Part shown: positions 8,267 to 18,148 of the stretch, one piece after another | Numbering within the stretch: position 1 is the stretch's first letter | Layout: each line of letters starts with the position of its first letter | Source of the DNA: Pasteurella sp049941595 | Lineage (GTDB): Bacteria; Pseudomonadota; Gammaproteobacteria; Enterobacterales; Pasteurellaceae | Reading direction: 5' to 3' | DNA: 64,000 nucleotides | Assembly (NCBI GenBank): GCA_049941595.1 | Contig: JBNFNA010000001.1 | Coordinates: 1-64,000, forward strand | The notes under the pieces: model-generated | The model's input: only the letters and a program-made list of their open reading frames with translations | Databases searched by the model: none | What the model was told of the DNA's origin: nothing | Position numbers and translations under genes: made by a program

Positions 8267-10938
8267 TCATCTTCTCCAATTCTAGCTACAAACTTATTGT
8301 TTTTAATTGAGAAATGAATTTCATTCATATCCTCTTTTAAAGACATTTTTTGTAATAATAATAAGGATACTGGAGGTAACATTTGCCCATCAATGACAGA
8401 CTCTAAAATACGAGCTCCGTTTTCTGCACGACTAGCACGGTTAAGAATTTCCTCTTTAACCTGTTCTTCGATAATAACATTCGCACCAAATCTAGTTTTT
8501 AAGAGATTAGTTAATTTATTCAATTTAGCCTCAATAATCGTGACTAAAACATTTCTCGGTAATGGTAAATAAGGAATGACTTCCATTCTAGCTAATAAGG
8601 CTGGTTTGAAAAATTCAGCTAGCTCGGGATAAAGCATATCAATAATGTGTTCAGGCTTATCCGCATAATCAACAATCGTCTGATAACCTAAATTTGATGT
8701 AAGGAAAAAGACAATATTTTTACAGTCAATAATCCGTCCTTCTCCATCAGCAATCTCACCTTTATCAAAAACTTGATAAAACAGATTTAATACATCAGGA
8801 TGTGCTTTTTCCACCTCATCTAATAAAACAACTGAATACGGTTTTCGACGAATAGCTTCAGTTAACACCCCCCCCTCTCCAAATCCAACATATCCAGGAG
8901 GAGAGCCAATCAAACGAGATACAGTATGCTTCTCTTGAAACTCAGACATATTAATTGTAGTTAAATACTGTTTTCCGCCAAAAAGTAAATCAGCAAGTTG
9001 TAATACAGTTTCAGTTTTACCCACCCCACTTGGTCCGACAAATAGAAATGCCCCCAAAGGTCTTCCTGTTCGACGTAAATCTGCTCTTGCAGTGAGTAAG
9101 TGACGATGCAAATGCTTAATCGCAAAATCTTGTCCTTTAATTTCTTTTGACAAATAAACAGGTAAATCAGTAATAAGGCTCAATTCATTTTGTGACAAAC
9201 GATCTAATGGTACACCTGTCCATTCTGAAATTACTGCAGCAATTTCCTTTTGAGTGACATGAGGTGATACAAGTACATGCTCTTCTTGTAATTTGTTTAA
9301 CTCTAAAGAAAGTTCTTCTAACTTAGCAATTTTTGATTTAGTTGTAGATGATTCTTTTCTTTTTTTATTTTTTTTATCTAATTCAGATGAAGAAGGTATC
9401 TCTTTATTTTGAGATTCTTCTTTTGCTTTTAATAACTCACTACGTAACTCGACTATTTTATAAACTAACTGACGTTGTTTTTTCCAATCTTCACGTAATT
9501 GGGACTCTTTTTTATCAGTATCTTTTAACTGCTTTTTAAGCTCTGACAAACGTTCTTTATTCTTACTTAAACCAAGCAATAATTCTCTATCTAACAACTC
9601 TATTTCCATCTTGATCTTATGCTTAGTATTAGATAATTCAGAAACTAATTTAGGAGGAGAAGTTAAATTAATTGATACTCTAGCACAGGCAGTATCTAAC
9701 ACATCAATGGCTTTATCTGGTAATTCACGTCCACTTAAATAACGATCACTTAACCGAACAACTGAAGCCAAAGCATCTTCTTCAATGAGCACTTTATGTG
9801 CATTCTCGTAAATTGTTCGCAAGCCTCTCATGATGATGGTAGCCTCATCCACCGTTGGTGGATCTAATTTAACTAACTGGAAACGTCGAGAAAGTGCGGA
9901 ATCTTTTTCAAAATATTTCTTATATTCACTCCAAGTAGTTGCTGCAATTGTTTTTAATTCCCCACGTGCAAGAGCTGGTTTCAACAGATTAGAAATATCC
10001 AAGCCACCTGATTGGTTACCTGCACCAATTAAAGTATGAGCCTCATCAATAAAAAGAATAATAGGATTTACTGACTCAGATACCTCCTTCATAATGCCTT
10101 TAAAGCGTTTTTCAAACTCGCCTTTAACAGCTGCACCTGCTTGCATTGCACCTAAATCAAGCACCATCACATCAGTATTCATTAATTTTTCAGGAACATC
10201 CTGTGCAATAATTCGTAATGCTAAACCTTCAACCAATGCACTTTTACCAACACCAGCTTCCCCCACTACAATGGGATTGTTTTTACGTCTGCGGCATAAA
10301 ATATCAATCATAAGATCAATTTCTTTATCACGACATAAAACAGGATCTAACTTATTTAAACGTGCTAACTCCGTCATATTCTGGGCGTATTTAATTAATA
10401 AGCTATCAGAAGCTGATAATGCACTATTCCTATCATCATTGACTTTCGGTAATTCTGTTTCTGCAGAATCAATGAGTATTTTATTGAAATCTTGTTTTAG
10501 TAATTCTCTGTTTATCGTAACGAGCATCTTAGCTGCTTGATGAGGAATATAACGATGAAGAGCACCTAATAAAACATATAAAAGAACTCCGCTACGTAGG
10601 CTCGTATGATTAAACTCCGTAGAGGCAGCTAACCAACTGTCTTGCAATAACTCAACCAATAAAGGTGAAAAACTAGGATAACTTTGCTGGGTAGATAAGA
10701 GAGGTTCTTTATTTAGTGTATTCTCTAAATAGCTCCTCAATTCATTAATATCAATATTATTTTGGGATAAAATGATCCGAATATCATTTAACGGAGAGTC
10801 TAGAAAACTTAACAATAATTTAGGTATTGTAATTTCAGCATACTGTTCAGTCATACAACTAGCAGCACAACTTTCCAAAATTGTCTTTGCAACAGGGTTT
10901 AATTTACTTACTAATACCGGTAATTCAATACGGATCAT
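8251..10938 (-). CDS. clpV: T6SS sheath-recycling ATPase ClpV (TssH)
   Basis: ClpV is the AAA+ unfoldase that pulls contracted TssBC sheath apart for reuse. The Clp N domain covers about residues 1-150. The first AAA module has Walker A GEAGVGKS (226-233) and a FIDEAH Walker B near 295. The second has GPSGVGKT near 636-643 and LDEVEKAHP. Between them lies the ClpB-like coiled-coil middle domain. It contains a strongly charged segment around residues 525-550 (SSSELDKKNKKRKESSTTKSK region) that looks longer and more Lys-rich than is usual. At 895 residues the length fits the family. It starts 9 bases after tssL. The N-domain and the T6SS context separate it from the housekeeping ClpB. Confidence 0.96.
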   Translation of the reverse strand: MIRIELPVLVSKLNPVAKTILESCAASCMTEQYAEITIPKLLLSFLDSPLNDIRIILSQNNIDINELRSYLENTLNKEPLLSTQQSYPSFSPLLVELLQDSWLAASTEFNHTSLRSGVLLYVLLGALHRYIPHQAAKMLVTINRELLKQDFNKILIDSAETELPKVNDDRNSALSASDSLLIKYAQNMTELARLNKLDPVLCRDKEIDLMIDILCRRRKNNPIVVGEAGVGKSALVEGLALRIIAQDVPEKLMNTDVMVLDLGAMQAGAAVKGEFEKRFKGIMKEVSESVNPIILFIDEAHTLIGAGNQSGGLDISNLLKPALARGELKTIAATTWSEYKKYFEKDSALSRRFQLVKLDPPTVDEATIIMRGLRTIYENAHKVLIEEDALASVVRLSDRYLSGRELPDKAIDVLDTACARVSINLTSPPKLVSELSNTKHKIKMEIELLDRELLLGLSKNKERLSELKKQLKDTDKKESQLREDWKKQRQLVYKIVELRSELLKAKEESQNKEIPSSSELDKKNKKRKESSTTKSKIAKLEELSLELNKLQEEHVLVSPHVTQKEIAAVISEWTGVPLDRLSQNELSLITDLPVYLSKEIKGQDFAIKHLHRHLLTARADLRRTGRPLGAFLFVGPSGVGKTETVLQLADLLFGGKQYLTTINMSEFQEKHTVSRLIGSPPGYVGFGEGGVLTEAIRRKPYSVVLLDEVEKAHPDVLNLFYQVFDKGEIADGEGRIIDCKNIVFFLTSNLGYQTIVDYADKPEHIIDMLYPELAEFFKPALLARMEVIPYLPLPRNVLVTIIEAKLNKLTNLLKTRFGANVIIEEQVKEEILNRASRAENGARILESVIDGQMLPPVSLLLLQKMSLKEDMNEIHFSIKNNKFVARIGEDECDLT

Positions 10939-10947
10939 AATATATCC

Positions 10948-11697
10948 TTAATTTAATAAACTATTTAATTGCTCTAAAATAGCTTGGCTTTGATGACTTA
11001 AACTAAATGAATATGCGAAATAAATGATGATCAATAAAATCAACCCAAAACCAAGTATTTTCTTAATTGTTGCTTTATTAATTAATTCATAAAAATGTTT
11101 ATGTTTATCATTTTCTTGATACAAGACGATATCCGATGATTTTTTCCCTTTAATAGAGGAAATTGAGTCATGCAATTTAGAGAAAATGCGTTCAAATTCG
11201 TCATTATTTTGATTTTCAACTTTATAACGGCCTCTAAATCCTAAACTAAAGCAAATATATATAAATTCTAATAAATCAATATATCGCTTAGGTTCTGCTA
11301 AAAGTTTATCAAGTAAAATATAAACTTTTTCTCCACCCCAGGTTTCATTATGAAAATAAGTCAATAGTGAATGTTGGAACCAGCTACTCTTAGTTCCCCA
11401 GCCGTGTCCTAAAGCAACTTCATCAATAAATGTGCATAAAACATAACGGAATGAAACAACCATTCCTTGCTCATAACCTTTTTCCCTCAAGAGCTGTTCA
11501 ATAGATTGAATATCTTTTACAATTTGTTGATACAAATTATCTGGCATTGTCTGTACTGCAATGTTTTTTAAACGCATCACCATTCCAAGTAATGGGGTCG
11601 CTGCATCAATCATTGGATTTAAACTATATCCTCTTAAAGATAGCCCATAAAAAAGTGATGTTTCATCTTGAAAATTATCTAATGCTAATTCGCTCAT
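10948..11697 (-). CDS. tssL: T6SS inner-membrane protein TssL (DotU)
   Basis: TssL is the DotU-like partner of TssM in the inner membrane and docks the baseplate through its cytoplasmic hook domain. The domain covers about residues 20-185, with the family segments around FRYVLCTFIDEVALG and LEFIYICFSLGFRGRY. A single membrane anchor lies near the C-terminus (about residues 210-232). There is no C-terminal OmpA-like peptidoglycan-binding domain, so this is the short form. Peptidoglycan anchoring would need another protein. It is separated from tssK by 2 bases. Confidence 0.95.
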   Translation of the reverse strand: MSELALDNFQDETSLFYGLSLRGYSLNPMIDAATPLLGMVMRLKNIAVQTMPDNLYQQIVKDIQSIEQLLREKGYEQGMVVSFRYVLCTFIDEVALGHGWGTKSSWFQHSLLTYFHNETWGGEKVYILLDKLLAEPKRYIDLLEFIYICFSLGFRGRYKVENQNNDEFERIFSKLHDSISSIKGKKSSDIVLYQENDKHKHFYELINKATIKKILGFGLILLIIIYFAYSFSLSHQSQAILEQLNSLLN

Positions 11698-11699
11698 AC

Positions 11700-13049
11700 T
11701 TAACCTCTAATTGCCCATAATTGCATATCAAGATCTGGGAAATCACCAGATACATGGAATGCAATAGAATGACTTTTCCGAACATCTAGCCAATCATCAC
11801 TATTTGTGTCTAAATGAAAATAAGTATACCCAGAGTGATATGGCAACTGACGTGGAACTGCGGAAAGAGCCTTCAATTTAATACCAGGTAACTGCACACT
11901 AACCAACTGTCTAATTTTATCTGGTGTGGTAATCTTAATCTGTTGAATAAATTGTTTACGCAATAATTCTTCTGGCACCCTAGCAGACACCGCTAAAATG
12001 AACTCAGCTTTGTATAGTAAATCTTGATCATTAATAACCGCACTTTTCACTCCATATTGATGAGACTCTAGTTGAATCGAAACTGCCTTAGGTGTAAGTA
12101 CAGTACTCAACGCCACTCGAAGTTGTTTGAATAAACGTTGGAAACATTCAGTCATATCAAAATGGTCATAGCGAGAAAACGTCTTAGCAAGTCTTGATGC
12201 ATCCGTGAATGTCATTAACTCACCACATAATTGGATTAATAAACGATATAAATATTCTGGGTGAATATGTGGATGAATATTAAGATGTCGATAAAAAGGG
12301 GACTCTTTATTGAGTAATTGCAACATTAAAAACTCTGCTACATCTGCAATACCTCGTTGACCAGGAGCGCCAAGCCTTGAAGAAAGTGTTTCTGCGCGTT
12401 GTTCCAATGTGCTTGCTAATTCAGCAATAAAGCCTCTTAACTCGCTCGAAGCCGTGATATCCATACAAGTAGGAATAAATTTATCATCAAGAATAATACG
12501 GCTATCAGGTAGTTTTTCTTTAATTCTTGCTATATGAATACAGGTATAAGCACTCAGATCATCTCCACCTTGAATTAGCTTGGGACTTAACTGTGCGACA
12601 AATAAATTGGCTGTATTACCATCAGGGGTATGGACATCTCGCATATCTTGTAATTGTTCAGTATAACGAACTGCAACATTATCAGAAGAAACTGAATCAG
12701 ACTTTATTTCAGTAAACACTGTGGTTACATTAGGCAAAGCTAAATAGACATCATAAGATGATGGACTATCTAACGTTTTTATATCTAGTGGCAATGGTAA
12801 TAAATCTTGGGTAGGGAAATCGAAATAAGTACCGTCAGGAAAAACTCCATTAGCTGACAATAAAGAGATTCTCCCAAGATTTAGCATATCTTGATCTATT
12901 TGGATAGATTTTAATCCAAAATTATAGCTATTATGTAAACTCAGTAACTGAGATGACATTAAATAATCAATATGACGCTGTTGCTGTTGAAAATGCTGTG
13001 GCTGAATAAACAGCCCTTCTTTCCAAATGACTCTATTTTTATTCGACAT
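11700..13049 (-). CDS. tssK: T6SS baseplate protein TssK
   Basis: TssK trimers link the TssEFG wedge of the baseplate to the TssJLM membrane complex. The N-terminal segment (VIWKEGLFIQPQHFQQQQRH) and the C-terminal end (FHVSGDFPDLDMQLWAI) are hallmarks of the family. At 449 residues the length is normal. It lies 4 bases after tssJ and 2 before tssL, so the three genes are probably translated in concert. Confidence 0.96.
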   Translation of the reverse strand: MSNKNRVIWKEGLFIQPQHFQQQQRHIDYLMSSQLLSLHNSYNFGLKSIQIDQDMLNLGRISLLSANGVFPDGTYFDFPTQDLLPLPLDIKTLDSPSSYDVYLALPNVTTVFTEIKSDSVSSDNVAVRYTEQLQDMRDVHTPDGNTANLFVAQLSPKLIQGGDDLSAYTCIHIARIKEKLPDSRIILDDKFIPTCMDITASSELRGFIAELASTLEQRAETLSSRLGAPGQRGIADVAEFLMLQLLNKESPFYRHLNIHPHIHPEYLYRLLIQLCGELMTFTDASRLAKTFSRYDHFDMTECFQRLFKQLRVALSTVLTPKAVSIQLESHQYGVKSAVINDQDLLYKAEFILAVSARVPEELLRKQFIQQIKITTPDKIRQLVSVQLPGIKLKALSAVPRQLPYHSGYTYFHLDTNSDDWLDVRKSHSIAFHVSGDFPDLDMQLWAIRG

Positions 13050-13053
13050 AAAC

Positions 13054-13608
13054 TTACTCTTCGTCTTTTCTTAACTCTACTTTAGTACCTTTTAAGTGAA
13101 CGAGAACACTATATTTATGGCCAACACCTCTTAACTTAATCACTTTCTTCCAATCTGTTTGACCAGAATCTGAATAATATGCAACTACACCCAAATAATT
13201 GTTACTTTTATCTAAAATAATCTGAGGAACCGCCTTAAATTGAGAAGGCAGTAGCGTGTAATCTTGGTGCTCAATATAATTTTTACCTAATACATCTTTA
13301 ATATCTTCGGTGCTTAGTTGCTCATAATAAGCCGATAGCAACTTAGAGTCCTCACTTAAATAAATAACTTTTAACTCAATTGGTGATGGCTGGTTAGTCT
13401 CATTTTTATTGATATCAGGATCGGATAATAAAGTAAGATTCAAGGTCGATGGCTGATCGAGAGGCCCTCCAACTTGAATACTTGGATCTTGAATAATTTT
13501 ACCTATCTTCGATAACGCCTCCCCAGTACTACCACATCCTGCAAGAGTAAAAAAAGTAAAACACAGTAACATTGATTTAAATAGCAAAGAGCGAGTTATT
13601 AGTAACAT
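13054..13608 (-). CDS. tssJ: T6SS outer-membrane lipoprotein TssJ
   Basis: TssJ anchors the TssLM complex to the outer membrane. The N-terminus is a lipoprotein signal ending in the lipobox LAGC (Cys25), followed by GSTGEAL. The remainder is the small beta-sandwich with PIELKVIYLSEDSKLLSAYYEQL typical of the TssJ/VasD family. The start overlaps the fha stop codon by one base. Confidence 0.93.
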   Translation of the reverse strand: MLLITRSLLFKSMLLCFTFFTLAGCGSTGEALSKIGKIIQDPSIQVGGPLDQPSTLNLTLLSDPDINKNETNQPSPIELKVIYLSEDSKLLSAYYEQLSTEDIKDVLGKNYIEHQDYTLLPSQFKAVPQIILDKSNNYLGVVAYYSDSGQTDWKKVIKLRGVGHKYSVLVHLKGTKVELRKDEE

Positions 13609-14870
13609 TATTTGTTTCCTTTCGTTTGTTTATCACGTAATGCCTTGTCATAAGCTTGAGAATAAACTTCCCAGAATAATTTCTCAAAGCCATATTGCCG
13701 TTTTGAAATTAATTCCTCATAATAATTTTTATACATCTCCCAAGCCCAAGCATTACCTGAGTTCTGAGTTTCATTACTGCGGCGGTAATTTTCAAAACGT
13801 CTTAATAAAATTTCTGGAGAAAATGCATCTAAAATAGAGCCTAATGCACTAATAATTGCAATTCTATTAGCCTCATTATGAATTAATAAATTATGCAAAC
13901 TTTCTGATACCGCAGATGGTGCCGCTAAATGCACGGGGCTCTTTTGATCACCAAAAAGTACATCAATAGTTTCTGCATAATCTAAATTTAAACGTAGAGG
14001 ATTATCTTCAATTGGACGTAAATGTTTATCAGATAAACTATTCTGCTCTTTCTGTAATGCTAATAACCCTTCTATAGCCGCTTTAAGGGTTTTACCAACT
14101 TCTTGAAGAAAATCATGAGTATCCTGCGTGTCTACTAGCTCAATCTTGGCATCCATTTCTCTTATTAATGGAGAAATAGTCACATAAGCATTTTCCGTAA
14201 AAGGAGATAATGCGTCGGACTCATTATTCTCAAGAATAGGTAAGTCAATAAATGATTGTTCCATTTTTGAACCTTCTAAATGATGAAAATTAGTTTTTTG
14301 TTTATAACGAAAAGAACTTGATAATTCACCATGCTCATTTTCTATATTTGATGTAATGATATTATTTGAATTATCTTGTAATGCGTTAAGTGGATCCCTT
14401 GTAACTGAGCTATCTACAGTTTCAACTTTCTTCTCTAAATTTAAATGTCCACCCTTTTTTTGATTTAAAATATCTTGTAAATAATCTTGGTTACCAACAA
14501 CAATATCTTCTAATGAATCTAGATTATGGTTTTCTTTTATTATTTTCTCGTCATCTATTAGTACAGATACTTTTAAATGCCCAAATTTGATTTGATCAGA
14601 GTTTTCTAGATTTATAAAGCCAGACTTAGGTGTGAAAGAGGCACCGTTGATTAAAATAGGCTTGCTCATCACCTGTAAGCAATAAACATTATCTCTAAAT
14701 TCTATATTTGCCTGTGTATCAGGAATATTTTTTTTAAGATCTTGTAATACCCAATGATTATTTTCACCGGCACCAATAGTGCCACCATCTTGATTAAAAA
14801 TATATTTCCTCGAAGAGCCGCTTTCTAATTCTGTGATATTTTTAACTGTTAACACTAATAAATTTTTCAT
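13608..14870 (-). CDS. tagH: T6SS FHA-domain protein (TagH/Fha type)
   Basis: The N-terminal 100 residues form a forkhead-associated fold (GTIGAGENNHWVLQD near residue 31, then LQVMSKPILINGASF), which binds phosphothreonine. The C-terminal 190 residues match the TagH C-terminal domain of T6SS FHA proteins (DPLNALQ and FEKLFWEVYSQAYDKAL regions). The middle 100 residues are Ser/Asn/Glu-rich and probably disordered. In other systems Fha is phosphorylated by the kinase PpkA and reset by PppA, but neither gene is in this cluster. It sits between tssG and tssJ with spacings of 2 and -1 bases. Confidence 0.88.
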   Translation of the reverse strand: MKNLLVLTVKNITELESGSSRKYIFNQDGGTIGAGENNHWVLQDLKKNIPDTQANIEFRDNVYCLQVMSKPILINGASFTPKSGFINLENSDQIKFGHLKVSVLIDDEKIIKENHNLDSLEDIVVGNQDYLQDILNQKKGGHLNLEKKVETVDSSVTRDPLNALQDNSNNIITSNIENEHGELSSSFRYKQKTNFHHLEGSKMEQSFIDLPILENNESDALSPFTENAYVTISPLIREMDAKIELVDTQDTHDFLQEVGKTLKAAIEGLLALQKEQNSLSDKHLRPIEDNPLRLNLDYAETIDVLFGDQKSPVHLAAPSAVSESLHNLLIHNEANRIAIISALGSILDAFSPEILLRRFENYRRSNETQNSGNAWAWEMYKNYYEELISKRQYGFEKLFWEVYSQAYDKALRDKQTKGNK

Positions 14871-14872
14871 TA

Positions 14873-15913
14873 TTACTCCCTAACACAAAGTGTAATGTGC
14901 GGATCTTGCTTAGGCTTACCTAAAAAACTTATCCAACCTAACATTGAATTCTTGCGATCCCCTAATTTAATCCCTGTCACTTGTTTAGGCTTCAACCCCA
15001 AACGTAAATCCCAAGCAAATTGCTCCTTTAAAATAAAAGAAACAAACATTGATAACGCAAGATGCCCTTCACCACTTGGAAGAAATGATAAAAATTGCTT
15101 TCGAGATAAATCATTTAATTGCAGTTCAAATTTACCAGATCTATCTGGCACCCTCGCACCTAGTGTAAAATTATCCCCAAGACAGCATCTTCCTTTCGGA
15201 GCTCTACCATTCTCTTTTAATATTCCACCTAATCTATTCTGCTGTTTATCATCAATATTAACATAACGAAATACCCACTCTTTTACAGTGACATTATCCA
15301 AATCAAAGCAATATGCAATCAAATTAGAGATAATATTAGGAGAACGACTTGAGCCAGCTAATAATCCAGAATAAGAAAGAAGTTTATTATTATAAACCCC
15401 TAATTTTTCTCGAGTCTTATCAGACTCTAAACCAATAAGTGAGAATATTTTTTTAGAAAATGCATCATTAGAATTATCTTTATAATTAATATAATATCTA
15501 TATTTCCTCCATACTTTATGCAACAATAGAATTAATCGATGATTGAATAAATCCATAAAATCAATCAATTTATTCTCTTCGTGCAAATATTCTCTCGCCA
15601 AACTCTCAAGATAATATCCAGGTAATGGAGATTGGTTACCATGCAATCCTAAAAAGTTTACTTCCAATTGACAAAAAACATCATCTAATAATTTTAATTT
15701 TGATATATCTCTAATTGGAAAACCCAAACTAGCAGATGAAGTAAACCTAAACTTTTCTTCATTAGGAAATAAATTTAATATCTCATCCGCATCAATACGA
15801 TTTAATTTACATAATAACTCAACCAATTGATAAAAATTATAATGATGCAGTCCCATTAATAGAGATAATTGACTATCTACATCAACGTCTGTTGACCTAA
15901 CTGAATTGGCCAT
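14873..15913 (-). CDS. tssG: T6SS baseplate protein TssG
   Basis: TssG joins two TssF copies in the baseplate wedge. The protein shows the family pattern: YNFYQLVELLCKL near residue 25, then FRFTSSASLGFP, a FLGLHGNQSPLPGYYLE motif near 88-104, and a C-terminal WDLRLGLKP segment. At 346 residues the length is normal. Its 5' end overlaps tssF by 37 bases, which suggests translational coupling. Confidence 0.95.
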   Translation of the reverse strand: MANSVRSTDVDVDSQLSLLMGLHHYNFYQLVELLCKLNRIDADEILNLFPNEEKFRFTSSASLGFPIRDISKLKLLDDVFCQLEVNFLGLHGNQSPLPGYYLESLAREYLHEENKLIDFMDLFNHRLILLLHKVWRKYRYYINYKDNSNDAFSKKIFSLIGLESDKTREKLGVYNNKLLSYSGLLAGSSRSPNIISNLIAYCFDLDNVTVKEWVFRYVNIDDKQQNRLGGILKENGRAPKGRCCLGDNFTLGARVPDRSGKFELQLNDLSRKQFLSFLPSGEGHLALSMFVSFILKEQFAWDLRLGLKPKQVTGIKLGDRKNSMLGWISFLGKPKQDPHITLCVRE

Positions 15914-17694
15914 TCAAAAATCTCCTGAGTATTAATATTAATAATTCTCAATTTATGGAACGAATTTATACTCGCATAAATAGAAAAGAAGTTAGCAAGC
16001 ACTGTACCAAATAAAAATAAATCACCTTCAGAAGAAAATCCTGATGGATTAATACTTAAGGTCGATTGTAATCCCCTTACTGAGATACCTTTAAATAATC
16101 TATCAATAGGATGTGTTTCAATCGATTTAATAGCATCTAACTTCTTCTGTGAAATTTTTGCACTTCTATGACTATGCCAAGCAGGTAAATCATATGTTTT
16201 TAGAACTTCTTTTAAAGAATCAATTTCTAGTAATGATAAGTAATTTAAAGATGAGTTTGAAATTAACTTCCAAGCCAAAGTTCCATCTAATATCGGATGT
16301 AAAGGTATTGAAGGGCGAGTAATATTCTTGAATTCTGTCGCAGACGGTTTATTTCTAATACCAATACAAATATCGCCTAGTTTTAATGAAGTTGGCAATT
16401 TTCTATTAGTACAAGTCATCTCTACTGACACACACTCTTCTGAATTTAATAAAAGAGTCTCATCCCCTCTCACAAAAGATAAATAATGCTCGAATCCCGA
16501 ATTAAATAATGAATTTTTTGTTCGAACTCTATAGTAAAGTGCGGTTCTTCCTTTATGATATTCAATTTGATGCCTAAAACTTTCAAAAGGCTCATATATT
16601 CTTTCACTACTATTTACTTTAGCTCGTTTTTGAGATTGGTTTTGTGCAAAGCTAGTCACCTTATCAATAGAAAATATCTCATACCAATCTGGATGTTGAT
16701 GGCTTCCTCTTACTAAATATTCGGTTTTTGAACCATCTAAAACAATATTTTCACTATCATGGTGAAATAAGTTGATTGCAGGGACACAATTTAAACGTAG
16801 ACTTGATTTACGTACTGTAACATCTGGAGGTAATGGACGAGAGAAAGATAAGCGCAAACAGAATTTTTTATTAGAAATATTTGCAGGTAATTTTTCAAAA
16901 CCTTTTGCATCGAGGAATAAAAAGCTATCTTGATAACAAAAATACTCTTGTAATACGCGATAACCTATATTTGAATTTTCTGAATAAGGCAATACAGAAT
17001 CTTCTTTATTAAATCCAATAGGGCTAAAATAGGCACTTTTAACAGGATAAGTAATATCATTTATTAATATTTGAGTAGATTCCAAATAATAGCTTAACCA
17101 TAAATATAATTGATGATTAGTATACTCATCGGCCCCAAGGAAAAATCTAATTTTATTTAAATCTAAAGATTCAAAAACAAGCTCAGAGTCAGATTCAATA
17201 TGAATATCAATTACTGTTTTTTCATCACTATTTTTAGAAATAATATTCTTAACCTCAAATGGATTAATACAAACATCTCGACAGGTTTGAAATGTACACT
17301 GTATGTATCCTTCATTGATTAAATTATTTTGTTCATCAACATATGAAGTTGAAATAGGCTTGCTAAATACATACATGCCTTTTTTAATAACATCTTGAAC
17401 TTTCACAACTTTATTATCAGGAGTAAATTCAAGAATTGTCATACTTGGCACAGGACGCAAATAGTTTGGCCATAGCAGATTAAGCATACTATGAGTGAAT
17501 TCAGGAAATTCATCATCAATTTTAGCTCGCAAAGTTCCTGTTAAAAATGCAAACCCCTCTAATAAACGTTCAACATCAGGATCTGTGCTTTTATCAGATA
17601 AAAAATTAGCTAAATGAGGTTTCTCAGCAGCAAGCTGTTTACCTAATTCACGCAAATAATCTAATTCATTCCTAAAATATTTTTCTAAAAACAT
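15877..17694 (-). CDS. tssF: T6SS baseplate protein TssF
   Basis: TssF is the main wedge component of the baseplate. The N-terminal signature (YFRNELDYLRELGKQLAAEKP, then DPDVERLLEGFAFLTG) and the LLWPNYLRPVPSM segment near residue 72 are diagnostic. At 605 residues the length is typical. It starts 6 bases after tssE and overlaps tssG. Confidence 0.96.
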   Translation of the reverse strand: MFLEKYFRNELDYLRELGKQLAAEKPHLANFLSDKSTDPDVERLLEGFAFLTGTLRAKIDDEFPEFTHSMLNLLWPNYLRPVPSMTILEFTPDNKVVKVQDVIKKGMYVFSKPISTSYVDEQNNLINEGYIQCTFQTCRDVCINPFEVKNIISKNSDEKTVIDIHIESDSELVFESLDLNKIRFFLGADEYTNHQLYLWLSYYLESTQILINDITYPVKSAYFSPIGFNKEDSVLPYSENSNIGYRVLQEYFCYQDSFLFLDAKGFEKLPANISNKKFCLRLSFSRPLPPDVTVRKSSLRLNCVPAINLFHHDSENIVLDGSKTEYLVRGSHQHPDWYEIFSIDKVTSFAQNQSQKRAKVNSSERIYEPFESFRHQIEYHKGRTALYYRVRTKNSLFNSGFEHYLSFVRGDETLLLNSEECVSVEMTCTNRKLPTSLKLGDICIGIRNKPSATEFKNITRPSIPLHPILDGTLAWKLISNSSLNYLSLLEIDSLKEVLKTYDLPAWHSHRSAKISQKKLDAIKSIETHPIDRLFKGISVRGLQSTLSINPSGFSSEGDLFLFGTVLANFFSIYASINSFHKLRIININTQEIFEWPIQLGQQTLM

Positions 17695-17700
17695 ATCTGA

Positions 17701-18141
17701 TTAAATATCAATAAGATCAAGATAATAATGACGATCATTATCTAGATGTAAATTAAAAACAACAGGACGATCGATATAATCGATTGCTAAACTTGCCTTA
17801 ATACGGAAACGTAAACGTAATGGTTCATCCTCATTAATGAGAGGCTCAACTAAAACATTTGTGATTCTTGGCTCAAAATCTAAAATACATTTTTCTATAA
17901 CAGACTTCATTCTTATAGAAATGTCTATTGTGCCAATTGTTGCATCATTTAAATCCGTAATACCCAACTCAAGAGCACTTTGACATGCTCCTGGATGGCT
18001 ATTCAAAATATTTAATAAATTATTTTTAACAGACTGAATGAATTCTATCAAATTGGAATTATTCAATGTTACTTTATCTGATTGAATCCGTTCAAATAAA
18101 CTAGCAGCCCCACCTCGCTCCCAACTAAGTAATGCTACCAT
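17701..18141 (-). CDS. tssE: T6SS baseplate protein TssE (gp25-like)
   Basis: TssE is the lysozyme-fold gp25 homologue that starts sheath polymerisation on the baseplate. The N-terminal part has SLFERIQ and the SVKNNLLNILNSHPG motif, and the C-terminal part has LRFRIKASL. At 146 residues the length is normal. It lies 7 bases after tssC. The track-independent evidence is the gp25 pattern plus its fixed position between tssC and tssF. Confidence 0.93.
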   Translation of the reverse strand: MVALLSWERGGAASLFERIQSDKVTLNNSNLIEFIQSVKNNLLNILNSHPGACQSALELGITDLNDATIGTIDISIRMKSVIEKCILDFEPRITNVLVEPLINEDEPLRLRFRIKASLAIDYIDRPVVFNLHLDNDRHYYLDLIDI

Positions 18142-18148
18142 ACGAATT

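Noticed and set aside
10094..10540. 148-residue plus-strand ORF opposite clpV
   Set aside because: It is antisense to the conserved first AAA domain; its openness follows from the codon use of clpV.
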